NCBI GenBank assembly: GCA_000471925.1
Contig: CP006667.1
Coordinates: 3,162,001-3,226,000, forward strand
Length of the DNA: 64,000 bases
DNA from: Ralstonia pickettii DTP0602
Lineage (GTDB): Bacteria; Pseudomonadota; Gammaproteobacteria; Burkholderiales; Burkholderiaceae
Reading direction: 5' to 3'
Position numbers and translations under genes: made by a program. Below are positions 33,710-43,841 of the stretch, one piece after another (position 1 is the stretch's first letter; each line of letters opens with the position of its first letter). The notes under the pieces are model-generated. The model had not been told where the DNA came from, searched no databases, and worked only from the letters and a program-made list of their open reading frames with translations.

Positions 33710-34986
33710 CGCGGCAACTCCACGTGGGGACGGCTCGCGGGCAACAGGCCCTGCGGACGCCACATCATCATCAGCACCATCACCAGGCCGAAGATCAGCA
33801 TGCGATATTCGGCAAAGCCGCGCGCCACTTCGGGCAGCACGGTCAGCAGGATCGCGGCCAGGATCACGCCCAGCTGCGAGCCCATGCCGCCCAGCACCAC
33901 CACGGCGAGGATCAGCGCCGACTCGATGAAGGTGAACGATTCCGGGTTGACCAGCCCCTGGCGCGCCGCGAAGAACGCGCCGCCGATGCCGGCGAACGAT
34001 GCGCCCAGCGTGAACGCCGACAGCTTGATGCGGGTCGGGTTCAGGCCCAGCGAGCGGCACGCGATCTCGTCGTCGCGCAGCGCTTCCCAGGCGCGGCCCA
34101 TCGGCATGCGGATCAGCCGGCTGGTGACGAACAGCGTGAAGCCCACCAGCAGCAACGCCAGCAGGTACAGGAAGATCACCATATGCTGGCCGCTGTAGTC
34201 CAGGCCGATCAGGTCATGGAAAGTCTTGGCGCCCTCCACGCTTGCGCTGCGCGCCATCTCGATGCCGAACACAGTCGGCTTCGGGATGCCAGAGACGCCA
34301 TCCGGGCCGCCGGTCAGGCTGGTCAGGTTGTTGGCCAGCAGGCGGATGATCTCGCCAAAGCCCAGCGTCACGATCGCCAGATAGTCGCCGCGCAACCGCA
34401 ACACCGGGAAGCCGAGCACAAAGCCGAAGGTTGCCGACATCGCCGCGGCGATCGGCAGGCATTCCCAGAAGCCCAGCCCGAAGTACTGGTTCAGCAGCGC
34501 ATAGGTATAGCCGCCGATCGCGTAGAAGCCGACATAGCCCAGGTCGAGCAGGCCGGCATAGCCCACCACGATATTCAGGCCCAGCCCCAGGATCACGTAG
34601 ATCAGCGCCAACGTGGCCACGTCCACCGCGCCGCGCGAGCCGAAGAACGGCCATACCAGCCCGACCGCGAGCAGCACCCACACCGCCACGCGCTGCTGGC
34701 GCGCGCCGAGCTGCGGCACCGACGGCAGGCGCACGGCGCTGCCGGCACGCGACAGCAGCGGCTTGAACAACTGGAACAGGAACACCGCCGCCACGGCGAT
34801 CCACACCGGCCGCCAGTGCGGCTCGAGCACCACCTTGTAGCCTTCCAGCTTGAGCTGCAGGCCCAGGATAGGAATCGTCAGGATGGCCGTCATCACGGCC
34901 GCGAAGATCGCGTTCTTCAGCGATTGCCCGGGCGCGGCCGCGCGGGCGGCTTGCCCCGCAGGCATCGCGCTAATTTTGTTGGTCAT
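33706..34986 (-). CDS. livM: Branched-chain amino acid ABC transporter permease LivM
   Basis: A 426-residue permease with about ten transmembrane segments. The LivM core from about 110 onward shows [20 protein letters not shown] and the coupling region [20 protein letters not shown] (EAA-like loop). An N-terminal extension with two extra hydrophobic stretches precedes the core, as in many LivM proteins. It follows livH by 14 bases. Confidence 0.94.
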   Translation of the reverse strand: MTNKISAMPAGQAARAAAPGQSLKNAIFAAVMTAILTIPILGLQLKLEGYKVVLEPHWRPVWIAVAAVFLFQLFKPLLSRAGSAVRLPSVPQLGARQQRVAVWVLLAVGLVWPFFGSRGAVDVATLALIYVILGLGLNIVVGYAGLLDLGYVGFYAIGGYTYALLNQYFGLGFWECLPIAAAMSATFGFVLGFPVLRLRGDYLAIVTLGFGEIIRLLANNLTSLTGGPDGVSGIPKPTVFGIEMARSASVEGAKTFHDLIGLDYSGQHMVIFLYLLALLLVGFTLFVTSRLIRMPMGRAWEALRDDEIACRSLGLNPTRIKLSAFTLGASFAGIGGAFFAARQGLVNPESFTFIESALILAVVVLGGMGSQLGVILAAILLTVLPEVARGFAEYRMLIFGLVMVLMMMWRPQGLLPASRPHVELPR

Positions 34987-35000
34987 TGTCTCGCCCTCCC

Positions 35001-35927
35001 TCAGACCTTTTCGACATCAGGCTTGCCCAGCAGCCCGGTCGGACGGAACAGCAGCACCAGCACCAGCAGGCTGAACGCGACCACGTCCTTGTATTCGGCC
35101 GGCATGTAGCCCGAGGCGAAGGTTTCCGCCAGGCCCAGCAGCACGCCGCCGAGCATCGCGCCCGGGATGCTGCCGATGCCGCCCAGCACCGCCGCGGTGA
35201 AGGCCTTGATGCCGGCAATGAAGCCGATGAAAGGATTGAGCTTGCCAATAGTCAGCCCGATCAGCACGCCGCCGACCGCCGCCAGCATCGCACCCAGCAC
35301 GAAGGTGAACGAGATCACCTTGTTGGTGTCGATGCCGAGCAGGTTGGCCATGCGCATGTCTTCGGCGCAGGCGCGGCAGGCGCGGCCCATGCGCGAACGG
35401 CCGATGAACATGGTCAGTGCGATCATCAGCACCAGCGTCACGCACACGATCAGCAGGCGCGAATACGGCACCGTCACGGTGAAGTCGCCGCCCATCTGGA
35501 ACTCGATCGCGCCCGAGATCAGCACCGGCACGGACACGTCGCGCGCGCCCTGCCCGATCTGGACATAGTTCTGCAGGAAGATCGACATACCGATGGCGGA
35601 GATCAGCGGCACCAGCCGCGGTCCGCCGCGCAGGGGCCGGTATGCCACCCGCTCGACCGCATAACCGTAAACTCCGGTGACCAGCACCGAGACCAGTAAT
35701 GCGGCGCCCAGCACCAGCGGCAGGGGGTAGCCTGCCTGGACGCCGATCGCGGTGAGCGTGACCAGGCCGACGTAGGCACCGATCATGTAAATCTCGCCGT
35801 GCGCGAAATTGATCATGCCGATGATGCCGTAGACCATTGTGTAGCCGATGGCGATCAGCGCATAGATCGCACCCAGCGTCAGGCCGTTGACCAGCTGCTG
35901 GGTGAACTGTGGAAGGAATTCATTCAT
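35001..35927 (-). CDS. livH: Branched-chain amino acid ABC transporter permease LivH
   Basis: A 308-residue inner-membrane permease with about eight helices. LivH signatures are [39 protein letters not shown] and [20 protein letters not shown] (the EAA-like coupling loop). Lies 86 bases behind livK, with a strong hairpin in between. Confidence 0.95.
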   Translation of the reverse strand: MNEFLPQFTQQLVNGLTLGAIYALIAIGYTMVYGIIGMINFAHGEIYMIGAYVGLVTLTAIGVQAGYPLPLVLGAALLVSVLVTGVYGYAVERVAYRPLRGGPRLVPLISAIGMSIFLQNYVQIGQGARDVSVPVLISGAIEFQMGGDFTVTVPYSRLLIVCVTLVLMIALTMFIGRSRMGRACRACAEDMRMANLLGIDTNKVISFTFVLGAMLAAVGGVLIGLTIGKLNPFIGFIAGIKAFTAAVLGGIGSIPGAMLGGVLLGLAETFASGYMPAEYKDVVAFSLLVLVLLFRPTGLLGKPDVEKV

Positions 35928-35964
35928 GGAAGAAGCCTCAGGACCTTGAAGCCCGATACCAGAA

Positions 35965-35991
35965 CGCCCCGCCCGGGGTACGGGCGGGGCG
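35965..35991 (-). other. Intercistronic hairpin between livK and livH
   Basis: Eleven-base GC arms CGCCCCGCCCG / CGGGCGGGGCG (35965-35975, 35981-35991) with a five-base loop and no T-run. It sits 22 bases after the livK stop. Such hairpins in binding-protein operons often protect the upstream mRNA or partially terminate, giving more binding protein than permease; this role is inferred. Confidence 0.6.
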
Positions 35992-36013
35992 TGTGCGGGG
36001 GGGAAGCGCCTGC

Positions 36014-37129
36014 TTAGTTGGCGGCGGTCTTGCTGGCGTCCTTGTGCCAGGTGTAGACCACAAACTTGAAGGACTTCAGGTCGCCCTTGTCGTCGTACTC
36101 GACCTTGCCGATCGGGGTGGTGAAGGCGTTCTTGTGCATGTACGCCGCGACCTTGGTCGGGTCGGTGCTCTTGGCCCCGGCGATGGCGTCGCCGATGATC
36201 TTGACGGCGGCGTAGGCCGGCATCTGGAACGGACCGTTGGCGTCACGCTTCTTGTCGGCGAAGGCCTTGACCAGCGCGGCGTTGGCCGGGTCGGCCGAGA
36301 AGTCGGCCGGCAGCGTCACCAGCATGCCTTCCGACGACGGGCCGGCAATCGCCGTTACGTCCTTGTTGCCCACGCCTTCGGGGCCCATGAAGGTGGCCTT
36401 GACGCCCTGCTCGCGCGCCTGGCGCAGCAGCAGGCCCATTTCCGGGTGGTAGCCGCCGAAGTAGACGAAGTCCACGCCCTGCGACTTGAGCTTGGTGATG
36501 ACGGCGGAGTAGTCCGAATCGCCGGCGTTGATGCCTTCGAACACGGCGACCGGGATCTTGGCGGCTTCCAGGTCCTTCTTCACCGAGCTGGCGATACCCT
36601 GGCCGTACGACTGCTTGTCGTGCAGCACGGCGACCTTCTTCGGCTTGACCTTGTTGATGATGTACTGAGCGGCAGCCGGACCCTGCTGGTCGTCGCGGCC
36701 GATGGTGCGGAAGATGAACTTGCGCTTCTTGGTCTCGGTCAGCTGCGGCGCCGTGGCCGACGGCGTCACCATCACGATGCCTTCGTTCTCATAGATGTCC
36801 GAAGCCGGGATGGTCGAGCCCGAGCACACATGGCCGATCACATACTTGATGTTCTGGCTGACGATCTTGTTGGCCACCGCAACGGCCTGCTTGGGTTCGC
36901 AGGCGTCGTCCATCATCACCACTTCGAACTTGTTGCCGCCGGCGCCGCCGGCAGCATTGATCTGTTCGATCGCGGTCAGCGCACCGGCCGTGACCATGTC
37001 GCCATACTGCGCCACCGAGCCGCTCATCGGGCCGGCAATGGCGATCTTCACGGTTTCGGCGTTGGCAGCGGCGCCAAAGGTGGCCAGCATGGCGGCCAGC
37101 GAGACGGACGTAAGACGGGACAGCGTCAT
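36014..37129 (-). CDS. livK: Branched-chain amino acid ABC transporter substrate-binding protein
   Basis: A 371-residue periplasmic binding protein (type 1 fold). The signal peptide ends at about residue 24 (FGAAANA), followed by ETVKIAIAGPMSGSVAQYGD; further family segments are VIGHVCSGSTIPASDIYENE and FVYFGGYHPEMGLLLRQARE. GAGGAG lies upstream of the ATG. First gene of livKHMGF. The ligand is most likely Leu/Ile/Val, but family members also bind amides or aromatic acids. Confidence 0.95.
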   Translation of the reverse strand: MTLSRLTSVSLAAMLATFGAAANAETVKIAIAGPMSGSVAQYGDMVTAGALTAIEQINAAGGAGGNKFEVVMMDDACEPKQAVAVANKIVSQNIKYVIGHVCSGSTIPASDIYENEGIVMVTPSATAPQLTETKKRKFIFRTIGRDDQQGPAAAQYIINKVKPKKVAVLHDKQSYGQGIASSVKKDLEAAKIPVAVFEGINAGDSDYSAVITKLKSQGVDFVYFGGYHPEMGLLLRQAREQGVKATFMGPEGVGNKDVTAIAGPSSEGMLVTLPADFSADPANAALVKAFADKKRDANGPFQMPAYAAVKIIGDAIAGAKSTDPTKVAAYMHKNAFTTPIGKVEYDDKGDLKSFKFVVYTWHKDASKTAAN

Positions 37130-37601
37130 CAGGAGCTCCTCGATTTATGTTTGGGTCATACGGGCAGAAACGGTATGACCTGCGCAATCGAACAACACCC
37201 GCGGACTACAGAGACGGACTGGCAGAAAAGCGGCCCGAGACGCGGAAGACGGGCCTGCAAAGAAGAGACAGCGTATGCGGGGCCCGGCATGTGTCAGTCC
37301 CGCTGAGGTACGGGGACCAAGGTTCGGAAAGACAACGTTGATGCGTTCTCTATTGCGCAAGCGATTCGCCTGCCCCGCTTGCCGCACCGCATGCCGGAAG
37401 GGTGGCCCGGCTGCCGTCGACAAAGCAGCCCGCATTATAGGGTCAAATTTCCTACTGCACGCGAGAATCGCACAACAAATGCGGAATGGATTTGGGAAAA
37501 CGCGACACAATTTTCCACAAATTGCGCCTCAGACCATTCGAGGTGCAATTTTCTGCCCTTGCCAGCGCTGCACCGCACAAGGCCCGCCGGCGCCACAAAG
37601 A
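37130..37601. other. livK upstream region with long leader
   Basis: No gene supported on either strand. On the minus strand a perfect -10 TATAAT lies at 37439-37434, with no clear -35 (GCGTGC at the 17-base spacing). If used, livK would have a leader of about 300 bases. I recognise no riboswitch or leader peptide in it. The distal part, 37440-37600, is AT-richer than its surroundings. Confidence 0.45.
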
Positions 37602-37629
37602 CAAACGCCCCGGCGGGCCGGGGCGTTTG
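37602..37629 (-). terminator. Terminator of the sdh-gltA operon
   Basis: Perfect 12-base arms CAAACGCCCCGG / CCGGGGCGTTTG with a four-base loop, 40 bases after the gltA stop; the following minus-strand sequence TCTTTGTGG is only moderately T-rich. Confidence 0.7.
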
Positions 37630-37668
37630 CAATTGCTGCACTGCGCAGCGAGGACGGATACCTTGCGC

Positions 37669-38970
37669 TTAGCGCTTGGCCACGTCCGGCACGTCGCGGG
37701 TGGCGGCGCCGTTGAACAGCTGGCGCGGACGACCGATCTTGTATTCCGGATCGGTGATCATTTCTTCCCACTGCGAGATCCAGCCCGGTGTACGGGCCAG
37801 CGCGAAGATGCAGGTGAACAGCGAGGTCGGGATGCCCAGCGCGCGCTGGACGATGCCCGAGTAGAAGTCGACGTTCGGGTACAGCTTGCGGCTGACGAAG
37901 TACTCGTCTTCCAGCGCGATCTTTTCCAGTTCCATGGCCAGCTTGAACAGCGGGTCGTTGTGCAGACCCAGCTCTTCCAGCACTTCATGGCAGGTTTCGC
38001 GCATCAGCTTGGCGCGCGGATCGTAGTTCTTGTACACCCGGTGGCCAAAGCCCATCAGGCGCACGCCCGAGTTCTTGTCCTTGACCTGCTTGATGAACTC
38101 GTTGATGTTGTCGACGCTGCCGATCTCTTCCAGCATCTTCAGCGCGGCTTCGTTGGCGCCGCCGTGAGCCGGGCCCCACAGGCAGGCCACGCCGGCGGCG
38201 ATGGCTGCGAACGGGTTGGTGCCCGACGAACCGGCCAGGCGCACGGTCGAGGTCGACGCGTTCTGCTCGTGGTCGGCGTGCAGGATGAAGATGCGGTCCA
38301 GCGCACGCTCCAGCACCGGGTTCACGGTGTACGGGGCGCACGGCGTGCCGAACATCATGCGCATGAGGTTGCCCGAGTAGGACAGGTCGTTCTGCGGGTA
38401 GATGTACGGCTGACCGATGTTGTACTTGTACGCCATCGCGACCAGGGTCGGCATCTTGGCGATCAGGCGGATGGCCGAGATCTCGCGCTGGTGCGGATCG
38501 TCGATGTCCATCGCGTCGTGGTAGAACGCGCTCATGGCACCCACCAGGCCGGTCAGCACGGCCATCGGGTGGGCATCGCGGCGGAAGCCGCGCATGAAGA
38601 ACTGCAGCTGCTCGTGGACCATCGTGTGGTTCATCACGTGGCCGACGAATTCATCCTTCTGCTTGGCGTTGGGCAGCTCGCCCTTGAGCAGCAGGTAGCA
38701 GACTTCGAGGTGGTTGCACTTCTGCGCCAGCTGCTCGATCGGGTAGCCGCGGTACAGCAGCTCGCCCTTGTCGCCGTCGATATAGGTGATCTTGGAATTG
38801 CACGAAGCCGTCGACATGAAACCGGGGTCGTAAGTGAACTTACCCGTTTGTCCGTACAGCTTGCGAATGTCGATCACGTCCGGGCCAACGGTGCCCGTAT
38901 AAATCGGCAGCTCAACGCTGGGGGAACCATCGGAGAACGATAGCGTGGCTTTCACATCGGACGGCGTCAT
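37669..38970 (-). CDS. gltA: Citrate synthase
   Basis: A 433-residue hexameric-type (type II) citrate synthase condensing oxaloacetate and acetyl-CoA. The catalytic His-containing segments are [16 protein letters not shown] and [15 protein letters not shown], and the active-site Asp is expected in the following domain. It lies 43 bases behind sdhE at the end of sdhCDAB-sdhE-gltA. A separate 2-methylcitrate synthase paralogue lies on the plus strand at 46427-47614. Confidence 0.97.
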   Translation of the reverse strand: MTPSDVKATLSFSDGSPSVELPIYTGTVGPDVIDIRKLYGQTGKFTYDPGFMSTASCNSKITYIDGDKGELLYRGYPIEQLAQKCNHLEVCYLLLKGELPNAKQKDEFVGHVMNHTMVHEQLQFFMRGFRRDAHPMAVLTGLVGAMSAFYHDAMDIDDPHQREISAIRLIAKMPTLVAMAYKYNIGQPYIYPQNDLSYSGNLMRMMFGTPCAPYTVNPVLERALDRIFILHADHEQNASTSTVRLAGSSGTNPFAAIAAGVACLWGPAHGGANEAALKMLEEIGSVDNINEFIKQVKDKNSGVRLMGFGHRVYKNYDPRAKLMRETCHEVLEELGLHNDPLFKLAMELEKIALEDEYFVSRKLYPNVDFYSGIVQRALGIPTSLFTCIFALARTPGWISQWEEMITDPEYKIGRPRQLFNGAATRDVPDVAKR

Positions 38971-39013
38971 GTCGGATCCTTCAAATGCTGTGAATAATAA
39001 TGTTGACCAAAAC

Positions 39014-39301
39014 TCAGACCGTACGCAGCAGGCCTATCACTCGCTGCATCGGGGGCGTGTCGAGCTCACCGTCCAGTTCCTTGCGGGCAAGGAGCAGGTC
39101 CATCAACTCGTTGTCGCTGAGCTCGAACAGTACGCTCAGCGAAGCCACATCCTCGTCGGACAGGCTCTCCTCGTAACGGTTGAAAAAACGTTCGACGATG
39201 ATGTCGTTCTCCAGGAGGCCGCGGCGGGCGCGCCAGCGCAAACGGGCGCGCTTGTGCGGATCGGCCTGATGGGAGAAGGTGGTGGCAGGACTCTCAGTCA
39301 T
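39014..39301 (-). CDS. sdhE: FAD assembly factor SdhE
   Basis: A 95-residue small helical protein with the RGxxE motif in [16 protein letters not shown] and [18 protein letters not shown], the hallmark of the SdhE/YgfY family. SdhE promotes covalent attachment of FAD to SdhA. Its place between sdhB (79-base gap) and gltA (43-base gap) fits that role. Confidence 0.94.
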   Translation of the reverse strand: MTESPATTFSHQADPHKRARLRWRARRGLLENDIIVERFFNRYEESLSDEDVASLSVLFELSDNELMDLLLARKELDGELDTPPMQRVIGLLRTV

Positions 39302-39380
39302 GGCTTCCTACTTTCGGCGCGCCAGCCAGATATAGCCGCTCTGGCTGACGCGCCGCTTACTACTGCAGACAGCCGCAGGA

Positions 39381-40082
39381 TCAGACCGCGCGGCGGACCA
39401 TCAGCTCCTTGATCTTGCCGATGGCCTTGGTCGGGTTCAGACCCTTCGGGCACACGTCGACACAGTTCATGATGCTGTGGCAGCGGAACAGGCGGTACGG
39501 GTCGTTCAGGTTGTCCAGGCGCTCGCTGGTGGCCTGGTCGCGGCTGTCCGCAATGAAGCGATAAGCCTGCAGCAGGCCGGCGGGGCCGACGAACTTGTCC
39601 GGATTCCACCAGAACGACGGGCACGACGTGGAGCAGCTGGCGCAGAGAATACACTCGTACAGGCCGTCCAGCTCGTCACGCTCTTCCGGCGACTGCAGGC
39701 GCTCTTTCTCGGGCGGCGGCTCGTCGTTGATCAGGAACGGCTTGATCGAGTTGTACTGCTTGAAGAAGTTCGTCATGTCGACGATCAGGTCGCGCACCAC
39801 CGGCAGGCCGGGCAGCGGACGCAGCACGATGCGGTCCGGCAGCTCGCGCATATTGGTCAGGCACGCCAGGCCGTTCTTGCCGTTGATGTTCATCGCGTCC
39901 GAGCCGCACACGCCTTCGCGGCACGAACGGCGGAACGAGATGGTCTCGTCCAGCTTCTTCAGCTTGACCAGCGCGTCCAGCAGCATGCGCTCGTGACCGT
40001 CCAGCTCGACCTCGTAGGTCTGCATGCGCGGTGCCGCATCCTTGTCCGGATCGTAGCGGTAGACTTCGAAAATACGCTTCAT
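39381..40082 (-). CDS. sdhB: Succinate dehydrogenase iron-sulfur subunit
   Basis: A 233-residue subunit carrying three Fe-S clusters. The [2Fe-2S] ligands are Cys54, Cys59 and Cys74 with Asp62 nearby, in RRSCREGVCGSDAMN. The [4Fe-4S] and [3Fe-4S] clusters use ECILCASCSTSCPSFWWN and later CHSIMNCVDVCPKGLNP. It passes electrons from SdhA to the quinone site. Starts 34 bases after sdhA. Confidence 0.97.
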   Translation of the reverse strand: MKRIFEVYRYDPDKDAAPRMQTYEVELDGHERMLLDALVKLKKLDETISFRRSCREGVCGSDAMNINGKNGLACLTNMRELPDRIVLRPLPGLPVVRDLIVDMTNFFKQYNSIKPFLINDEPPPEKERLQSPEERDELDGLYECILCASCSTSCPSFWWNPDKFVGPAGLLQAYRFIADSRDQATSERLDNLNDPYRLFRCHSIMNCVDVCPKGLNPTKAIGKIKELMVRRAV

Positions 40083-40116
40083 TTCTGTGGGTCCTGTTAT
40101 CTCTACGATGCGGTGC

Positions 40117-41895
40117 TCAGAAGGTACGGGCCTTCGGCGGCACGCTTTCCACCGTCAGCGGTTCCATCTTCACCGGCTTGTAGTCGAGGCGGTTGCCTTC
40201 GCTGTAGAACAGCGTGTGCTTGAGCCAGTTCTGGTCGTCGCGATTCGGGAAGTCGCTGTGCGCGTGGGCACCGCGCGATTCCTTGCGAGCCGCCGCCGAG
40301 ATCATGGTGGCCTTGGCCACTTCCACCAGGTTGGCCACTTCCAGGGCTTCCACCAGCGCGGTGTTGAAGACCTTGGACTTGTCCTTCAGGTGGATGTTGT
40401 TGGCGCGCTCGGAGACTTCCAGGATGCGCTCGACACCTTCGTCCATCAGCTTCTGCGTCCGGAACACGCCGGCATGCGACTGCATGTTCTTGCGGATGTC
40501 GTTGGCCACGTCCTGCGTGTATTCGCCCGACGAGGTGGCCTGCAGCTTGGCCAGGCGCGACAGCGCGAGGTCGGCGGCATCGGCCGGCAGCGGCTTGTGC
40601 TCTTTCTGCTTCAGGTTCTGCGCGATGATGTGGTTGCCGGCCGCGCGGCCGAACACCACCAGGTCCAGCAGCGAGTTGGTGCCCAAGCGGTTGGCGCCGT
40701 GCACCGACACGCACGAGCATTCGCCGATCGCGTAGAAACCGTTCAGGACTTCGTTCGGGTTGCCGTTCTTCGGCACCACGACCTGGCCGTGATAGTTCGT
40801 CGGGATACCGCCCATCTGGTAGTGGATGGTCGGGACGACGGGGATCGGTTCCTTGATCGCGTCGACGTTGGCGAACTTCATGCCGATTTCGCGGATCGAC
40901 GGCAGGCGCTTCATGATGGTCTCGGCGCCGACGTGGGTCAGGTCGAGCAGCACGTAGTCGCCGTTCGGGCCGCAGCCGCGGCCTTCCTTGATTTCCTGGT
41001 CCATCGAGCGCGAGACGAAGTCACGCGGCGCCAGGTCCTTCAGCGTCGGGGCATAGCGCTCCATGAAGCGCTCGCCGTCCTTGTTGCGCAGGATACCGCC
41101 CTCGCCGCGCACGCCTTCGGTGATCAGCACGCCCGCGCCGGCCACGCCGGTCGGGTGGAACTGCCAGAATTCCATGTCTTCCAGCGGCACGCCAGCGCGT
41201 GCGGCCATGCCCAGGCCGTCACCGGTGTTGATGAAGGCGTTGGTGGAAGCGGCGTAGATGCGGCCGGCACCGCCGGTCGCGAACAGCGTGGTCTTGGCCT
41301 CGAGGATGTAGACCTCGCCGGTTTCCATTTCCAGCGCGGTCACGCCCAGCACGTCGCCGTCCTGGTCGCGGATCAGGTCCAGCGCCATCCATTCGACGAA
41401 GAAGTGGGTCTTGGCGCGCACATTGCGCTGGTACAGCGTGTGCAGCAGCGCGTGGCCGGTACGGTCAGCCGCGGCGCAGGCGCGCTGCACGGGCTTTTCA
41501 CCGTAGTTGGCGGTGTGGCCGCCGAACGGGCGCTGGTAGATGGTGCCGTCGGGGTTGCGGTCAAACGGCATGCCGAAGTGTTCGAGCTCGTACACGACCT
41601 TCGGGGCTTCACGGCACATGAACTCGATGGCGTCCTGGTCACCCAGCCAGTCCGAGCCCTTGATGGTGTCGTAGAAGTGATAGTGCCAGTTGTCTTCGCT
41701 CATGTTGCCCAGCGAAGCACCGATACCGCCCTGCGCCGCCACGGTGTGCGAGCGGGTCGGGAACACCTTGGACAGCACGGCCACGTTCAGGCCGGCTTCC
41801 GCGAGCTGGAGGGATGCGCGCATCCCGGCGCCGCCAGCACCGACGATGACCACGTCAAAGCGGCGACGCGGCAATCCAGTCTTGACTGCGACCAT
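40117..41895 (-). CDS. sdhA: Succinate dehydrogenase flavoprotein subunit
   Basis: A 592-residue flavoprotein oxidising succinate to fumarate. The dinucleotide fold is DVVIVGAGGAGMRASLQLAE, and the covalent FAD His is at residue 50 in TRSHTVAAQGG. Further active-site segments are RPFGGHTANYG and HANRL-type SVHGANRLGTNSLLDLVVFG. It starts three bases after sdhD. Confidence 0.98.
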   Translation of the reverse strand: MVAVKTGLPRRRFDVVIVGAGGAGMRASLQLAEAGLNVAVLSKVFPTRSHTVAAQGGIGASLGNMSEDNWHYHFYDTIKGSDWLGDQDAIEFMCREAPKVVYELEHFGMPFDRNPDGTIYQRPFGGHTANYGEKPVQRACAAADRTGHALLHTLYQRNVRAKTHFFVEWMALDLIRDQDGDVLGVTALEMETGEVYILEAKTTLFATGGAGRIYAASTNAFINTGDGLGMAARAGVPLEDMEFWQFHPTGVAGAGVLITEGVRGEGGILRNKDGERFMERYAPTLKDLAPRDFVSRSMDQEIKEGRGCGPNGDYVLLDLTHVGAETIMKRLPSIREIGMKFANVDAIKEPIPVVPTIHYQMGGIPTNYHGQVVVPKNGNPNEVLNGFYAIGECSCVSVHGANRLGTNSLLDLVVFGRAAGNHIIAQNLKQKEHKPLPADAADLALSRLAKLQATSSGEYTQDVANDIRKNMQSHAGVFRTQKLMDEGVERILEVSERANNIHLKDKSKVFNTALVEALEVANLVEVAKATMISAAARKESRGAHAHSDFPNRDDQNWLKHTLFYSEGNRLDYKPVKMEPLTVESVPPKARTF

Positions 41896-41898
41896 TTA

Positions 41899-42264
41899 TT
41901 ACACCCTCCAGAGAATCTGAGCAGCGTAGCCCGCACAACCGACGAGCCACAGAATCGTAAGAACTTGCAGCACCAGGCGCACGGCCATCGGGCGCACATA
42001 GTCCATCCAGATGTCGCGCACGCCGATCCAGGCGTGATAGAGCAGCGACAGAATGGTCAGGAACGTGATGATCTTCATCCACTGGTTGGAGAAGAGCCCT
42101 GCCCACGCTTCGTACGAAGCGCCGTTCGACAGCAGGAAGGCAATGGCCAGGACCACGGTGAAGACCACCATGATCACGGCTGTGACGCGTTGCGCGAGCC
42201 AGTCTTTCAGGCCGTAGTGGGCACCGACGACAAGACGCTTGGGACCGATATTGTTATTTGCCAC
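41899..42264 (-). CDS. sdhD: Succinate dehydrogenase membrane anchor subunit SdhD
   Basis: A 121-residue protein with three transmembrane helices. The heme-ligand His and quinone-site residues are in LLYHAWIGVRDIWMDYVRP (His77, Asp88, Tyr89). Opens with RLVVGAHYGLKDWLAQRVTA, typical of SdhD in this group. Spaced 11 bases from sdhC and three from sdhA. Confidence 0.94.
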   Translation of the reverse strand: MANNNIGPKRLVVGAHYGLKDWLAQRVTAVIMVVFTVVLAIAFLLSNGASYEAWAGLFSNQWMKIITFLTILSLLYHAWIGVRDIWMDYVRPMAVRLVLQVLTILWLVGCAGYAAQILWRV

Positions 42265-42275
42265 CGTGATTCTCC

Positions 42276-42686
42276 TCAGAACAGGCCGAACAGCTTCAGG
42301 CCGAAAATCAGGGTAAGCAGCAGGCTGACAACCAGCACGCTGATGGCAGACTTAGCCGAAGCGGGCTTGGAGACACCAACGTGCACATCCAGCAGCAGGA
42401 AACGGATACCGGCGCAGAAGTGATGCAGATAACCCCAGATCAGGGCCAGCAGAACCAGCTTGACGAAGCCGCCGGACAGGAGGGCCGAGAACTTTGCGAA
42501 GCTCAGTTCCGAAGTGATGCTCTGCTCGAACAGGTACAGCACGAAGGGAAGGAGGAGGAACATCAGGGCACCGCTGACGCGATGCAGGATGGATACCTTG
42601 CCGGCCCAGGGCAACCGATAGCGCGCAATCTGCGCGATACCGATATTCCGGAACTCCGGCCTGGCTTGTTTGACGGCTTCAGCCAT
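42276..42686 (-). CDS. sdhC: Succinate dehydrogenase cytochrome b556 subunit SdhC
   Basis: A 136-residue, three-helix heme anchor from ATG 42686. Quinone-site Ser and Arg are in KVSILHRVSGALMF (Ser32, Arg36), and the heme His lies in YLHHFCAGIRFLLLD. The upstream in-frame ATG at 42737 would add 17 residues that do not look like the family. First gene of sdhCDAB-sdhE-gltA. A -10-like TAAAAT lies about 85 bases upstream (42774-42769), with no strong -35. Confidence 0.94.
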   Translation of the reverse strand: MAEAVKQARPEFRNIGIAQIARYRLPWAGKVSILHRVSGALMFLLLPFVLYLFEQSITSELSFAKFSALLSGGFVKLVLLALIWGYLHHFCAGIRFLLLDVHVGVSKPASAKSAISVLVVSLLLTLIFGLKLFGLF

Positions 42687-42965
42687 GCGAGACCCCATTT
42701 GCGGTAAACAAAGAAACGAAACTGCCATTGCCTGCATGCAACGGGATGCATTAGGGCAAATCCATGAGATTTTAGCGCCTTTGTTGCGCGCTGCACCAAT
42801 AATTTTCGCCTATCGGGCACCAACATGCGCCGCCCGACAATCGCACACAATCCACATGTGCCGCCAATGCCGCGCAACATTAAACGACGGCGCAACAGCC
42901 CTCACCGTCATGACAAAAGCCGCAATAATGCGCACCGGCGCGGGGGATCACGCGGTGCGCCGGGG

Positions 42966-43841
42966 TCAGCTCAGGTCGTTCTGGTAATAGTGCCGGGCGG
43001 TAACATACAGGCCGCGGCGCACTTCGACGGGACGGTCGCCATAGGTGTATGACACCCGTTCAACCGACAGCAGCGGCGAGCCCACCGGCACGGACAGCAA
43101 CTCGGCCGCCGTCTCGTCGGCGGCCACAGCGCGAATCTTTTCCGAGGCGCGGATCATGCGTGTGCCGAACTCGGCCTCGAACAATGCATACATGGGGCCC
43201 TTCCACTCGGTCAGCTTTTCAGCCGTCAGGCCCTTGAAGTTGGCGCCGAGCAGCCAGATTTCGTCCAGCACGGTCGACTCGCCGGAGAATGTCAGTACAC
43301 GGCGGATCTGCACCACGCTGTCGCCGGTGCGGATATCCAGCAGCCGGGCGATCTCGGCGGGCGCGCGCAGGCGCTTGCATTCCAGCACATGGCTGGCGCC
43401 ATAATGGGGTTCGCCTTCGTCGGGGACGAGGCGCAGGAAACGGAACTTGACCACGTCTTCATGATGCGTGGTCACGAAGGTGCCCTTGCCCTGCCGGCGC
43501 GCCACCAGGTTCTCGGCGGCGAGCTCGTCGATGGCCTTGCGCACCGTGCCCTGGCTGACCTTGTAGCGCGAGGCCAGCTCCATTTCACTGGGGATCATCT
43601 CGCCCGGCTTCCATTCGCCGGACTGCAGGCTGCGCGTGATCAGCGCCTTGATCTGCTGGTAGAGCGGGCTGAAGGTGGGCGATGGCACGGCGTTGGCGGC
43701 TTGCGGGGCGGTTTGCGAAACCAGCGGCTGCGCCGGCGAAGATGACGGAGGCGGCTGCGTCCCGGCGCCGGGCGTGGCGGCGCCAGATTCCTGCGCGCCG
43801 GGGGCCGTCGCGCCGGTCAGGGACGTAGACAGGGAGGACAT
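42966..43841 (-). CDS. GntR-family (HutC subfamily) transcriptional regulator
   Basis: A 291-residue regulator. An unusual Pro/Ala/Ser/Thr-rich N-terminal extension (about 1-58) precedes the GntR winged helix (about 60-128: IPSEMELASRYKVSQGTVRKAI). The C-terminal UTRA ligand domain (about 145-285) ends with VERVSYTYGDRPVEVRRGLY. It sits between the sdhCDAB-gltA operon (same strand) and mdh (divergent), so control of TCA genes is a reasonable inference. Its promoter is covered by a perfect palindrome at 43897-43914, pointing to autoregulation. Confidence 0.93.
   Translation of the reverse strand: MSSLSTSLTGATAPGAQESGAATPGAGTQPPPSSSPAQPLVSQTAPQAANAVPSPTFSPLYQQIKALITRSLQSGEWKPGEMIPSEMELASRYKVSQGTVRKAIDELAAENLVARRQGKGTFVTTHHEDVVKFRFLRLVPDEGEPHYGASHVLECKRLRAPAEIARLLDIRTGDSVVQIRRVLTFSGESTVLDEIWLLGANFKGLTAEKLTEWKGPMYALFEAEFGTRMIRASEKIRAVAADETAAELLSVPVGSPLLSVERVSYTYGDRPVEVRRGLYVTARHYYQNDLS

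Noticed and set aside
37145..37510. 121-codon minus-strand frame upstream of livK as a possible gene
   Set aside because: No family features or good ribosome-binding site, and it spans the TATAAT of the candidate livK promoter.
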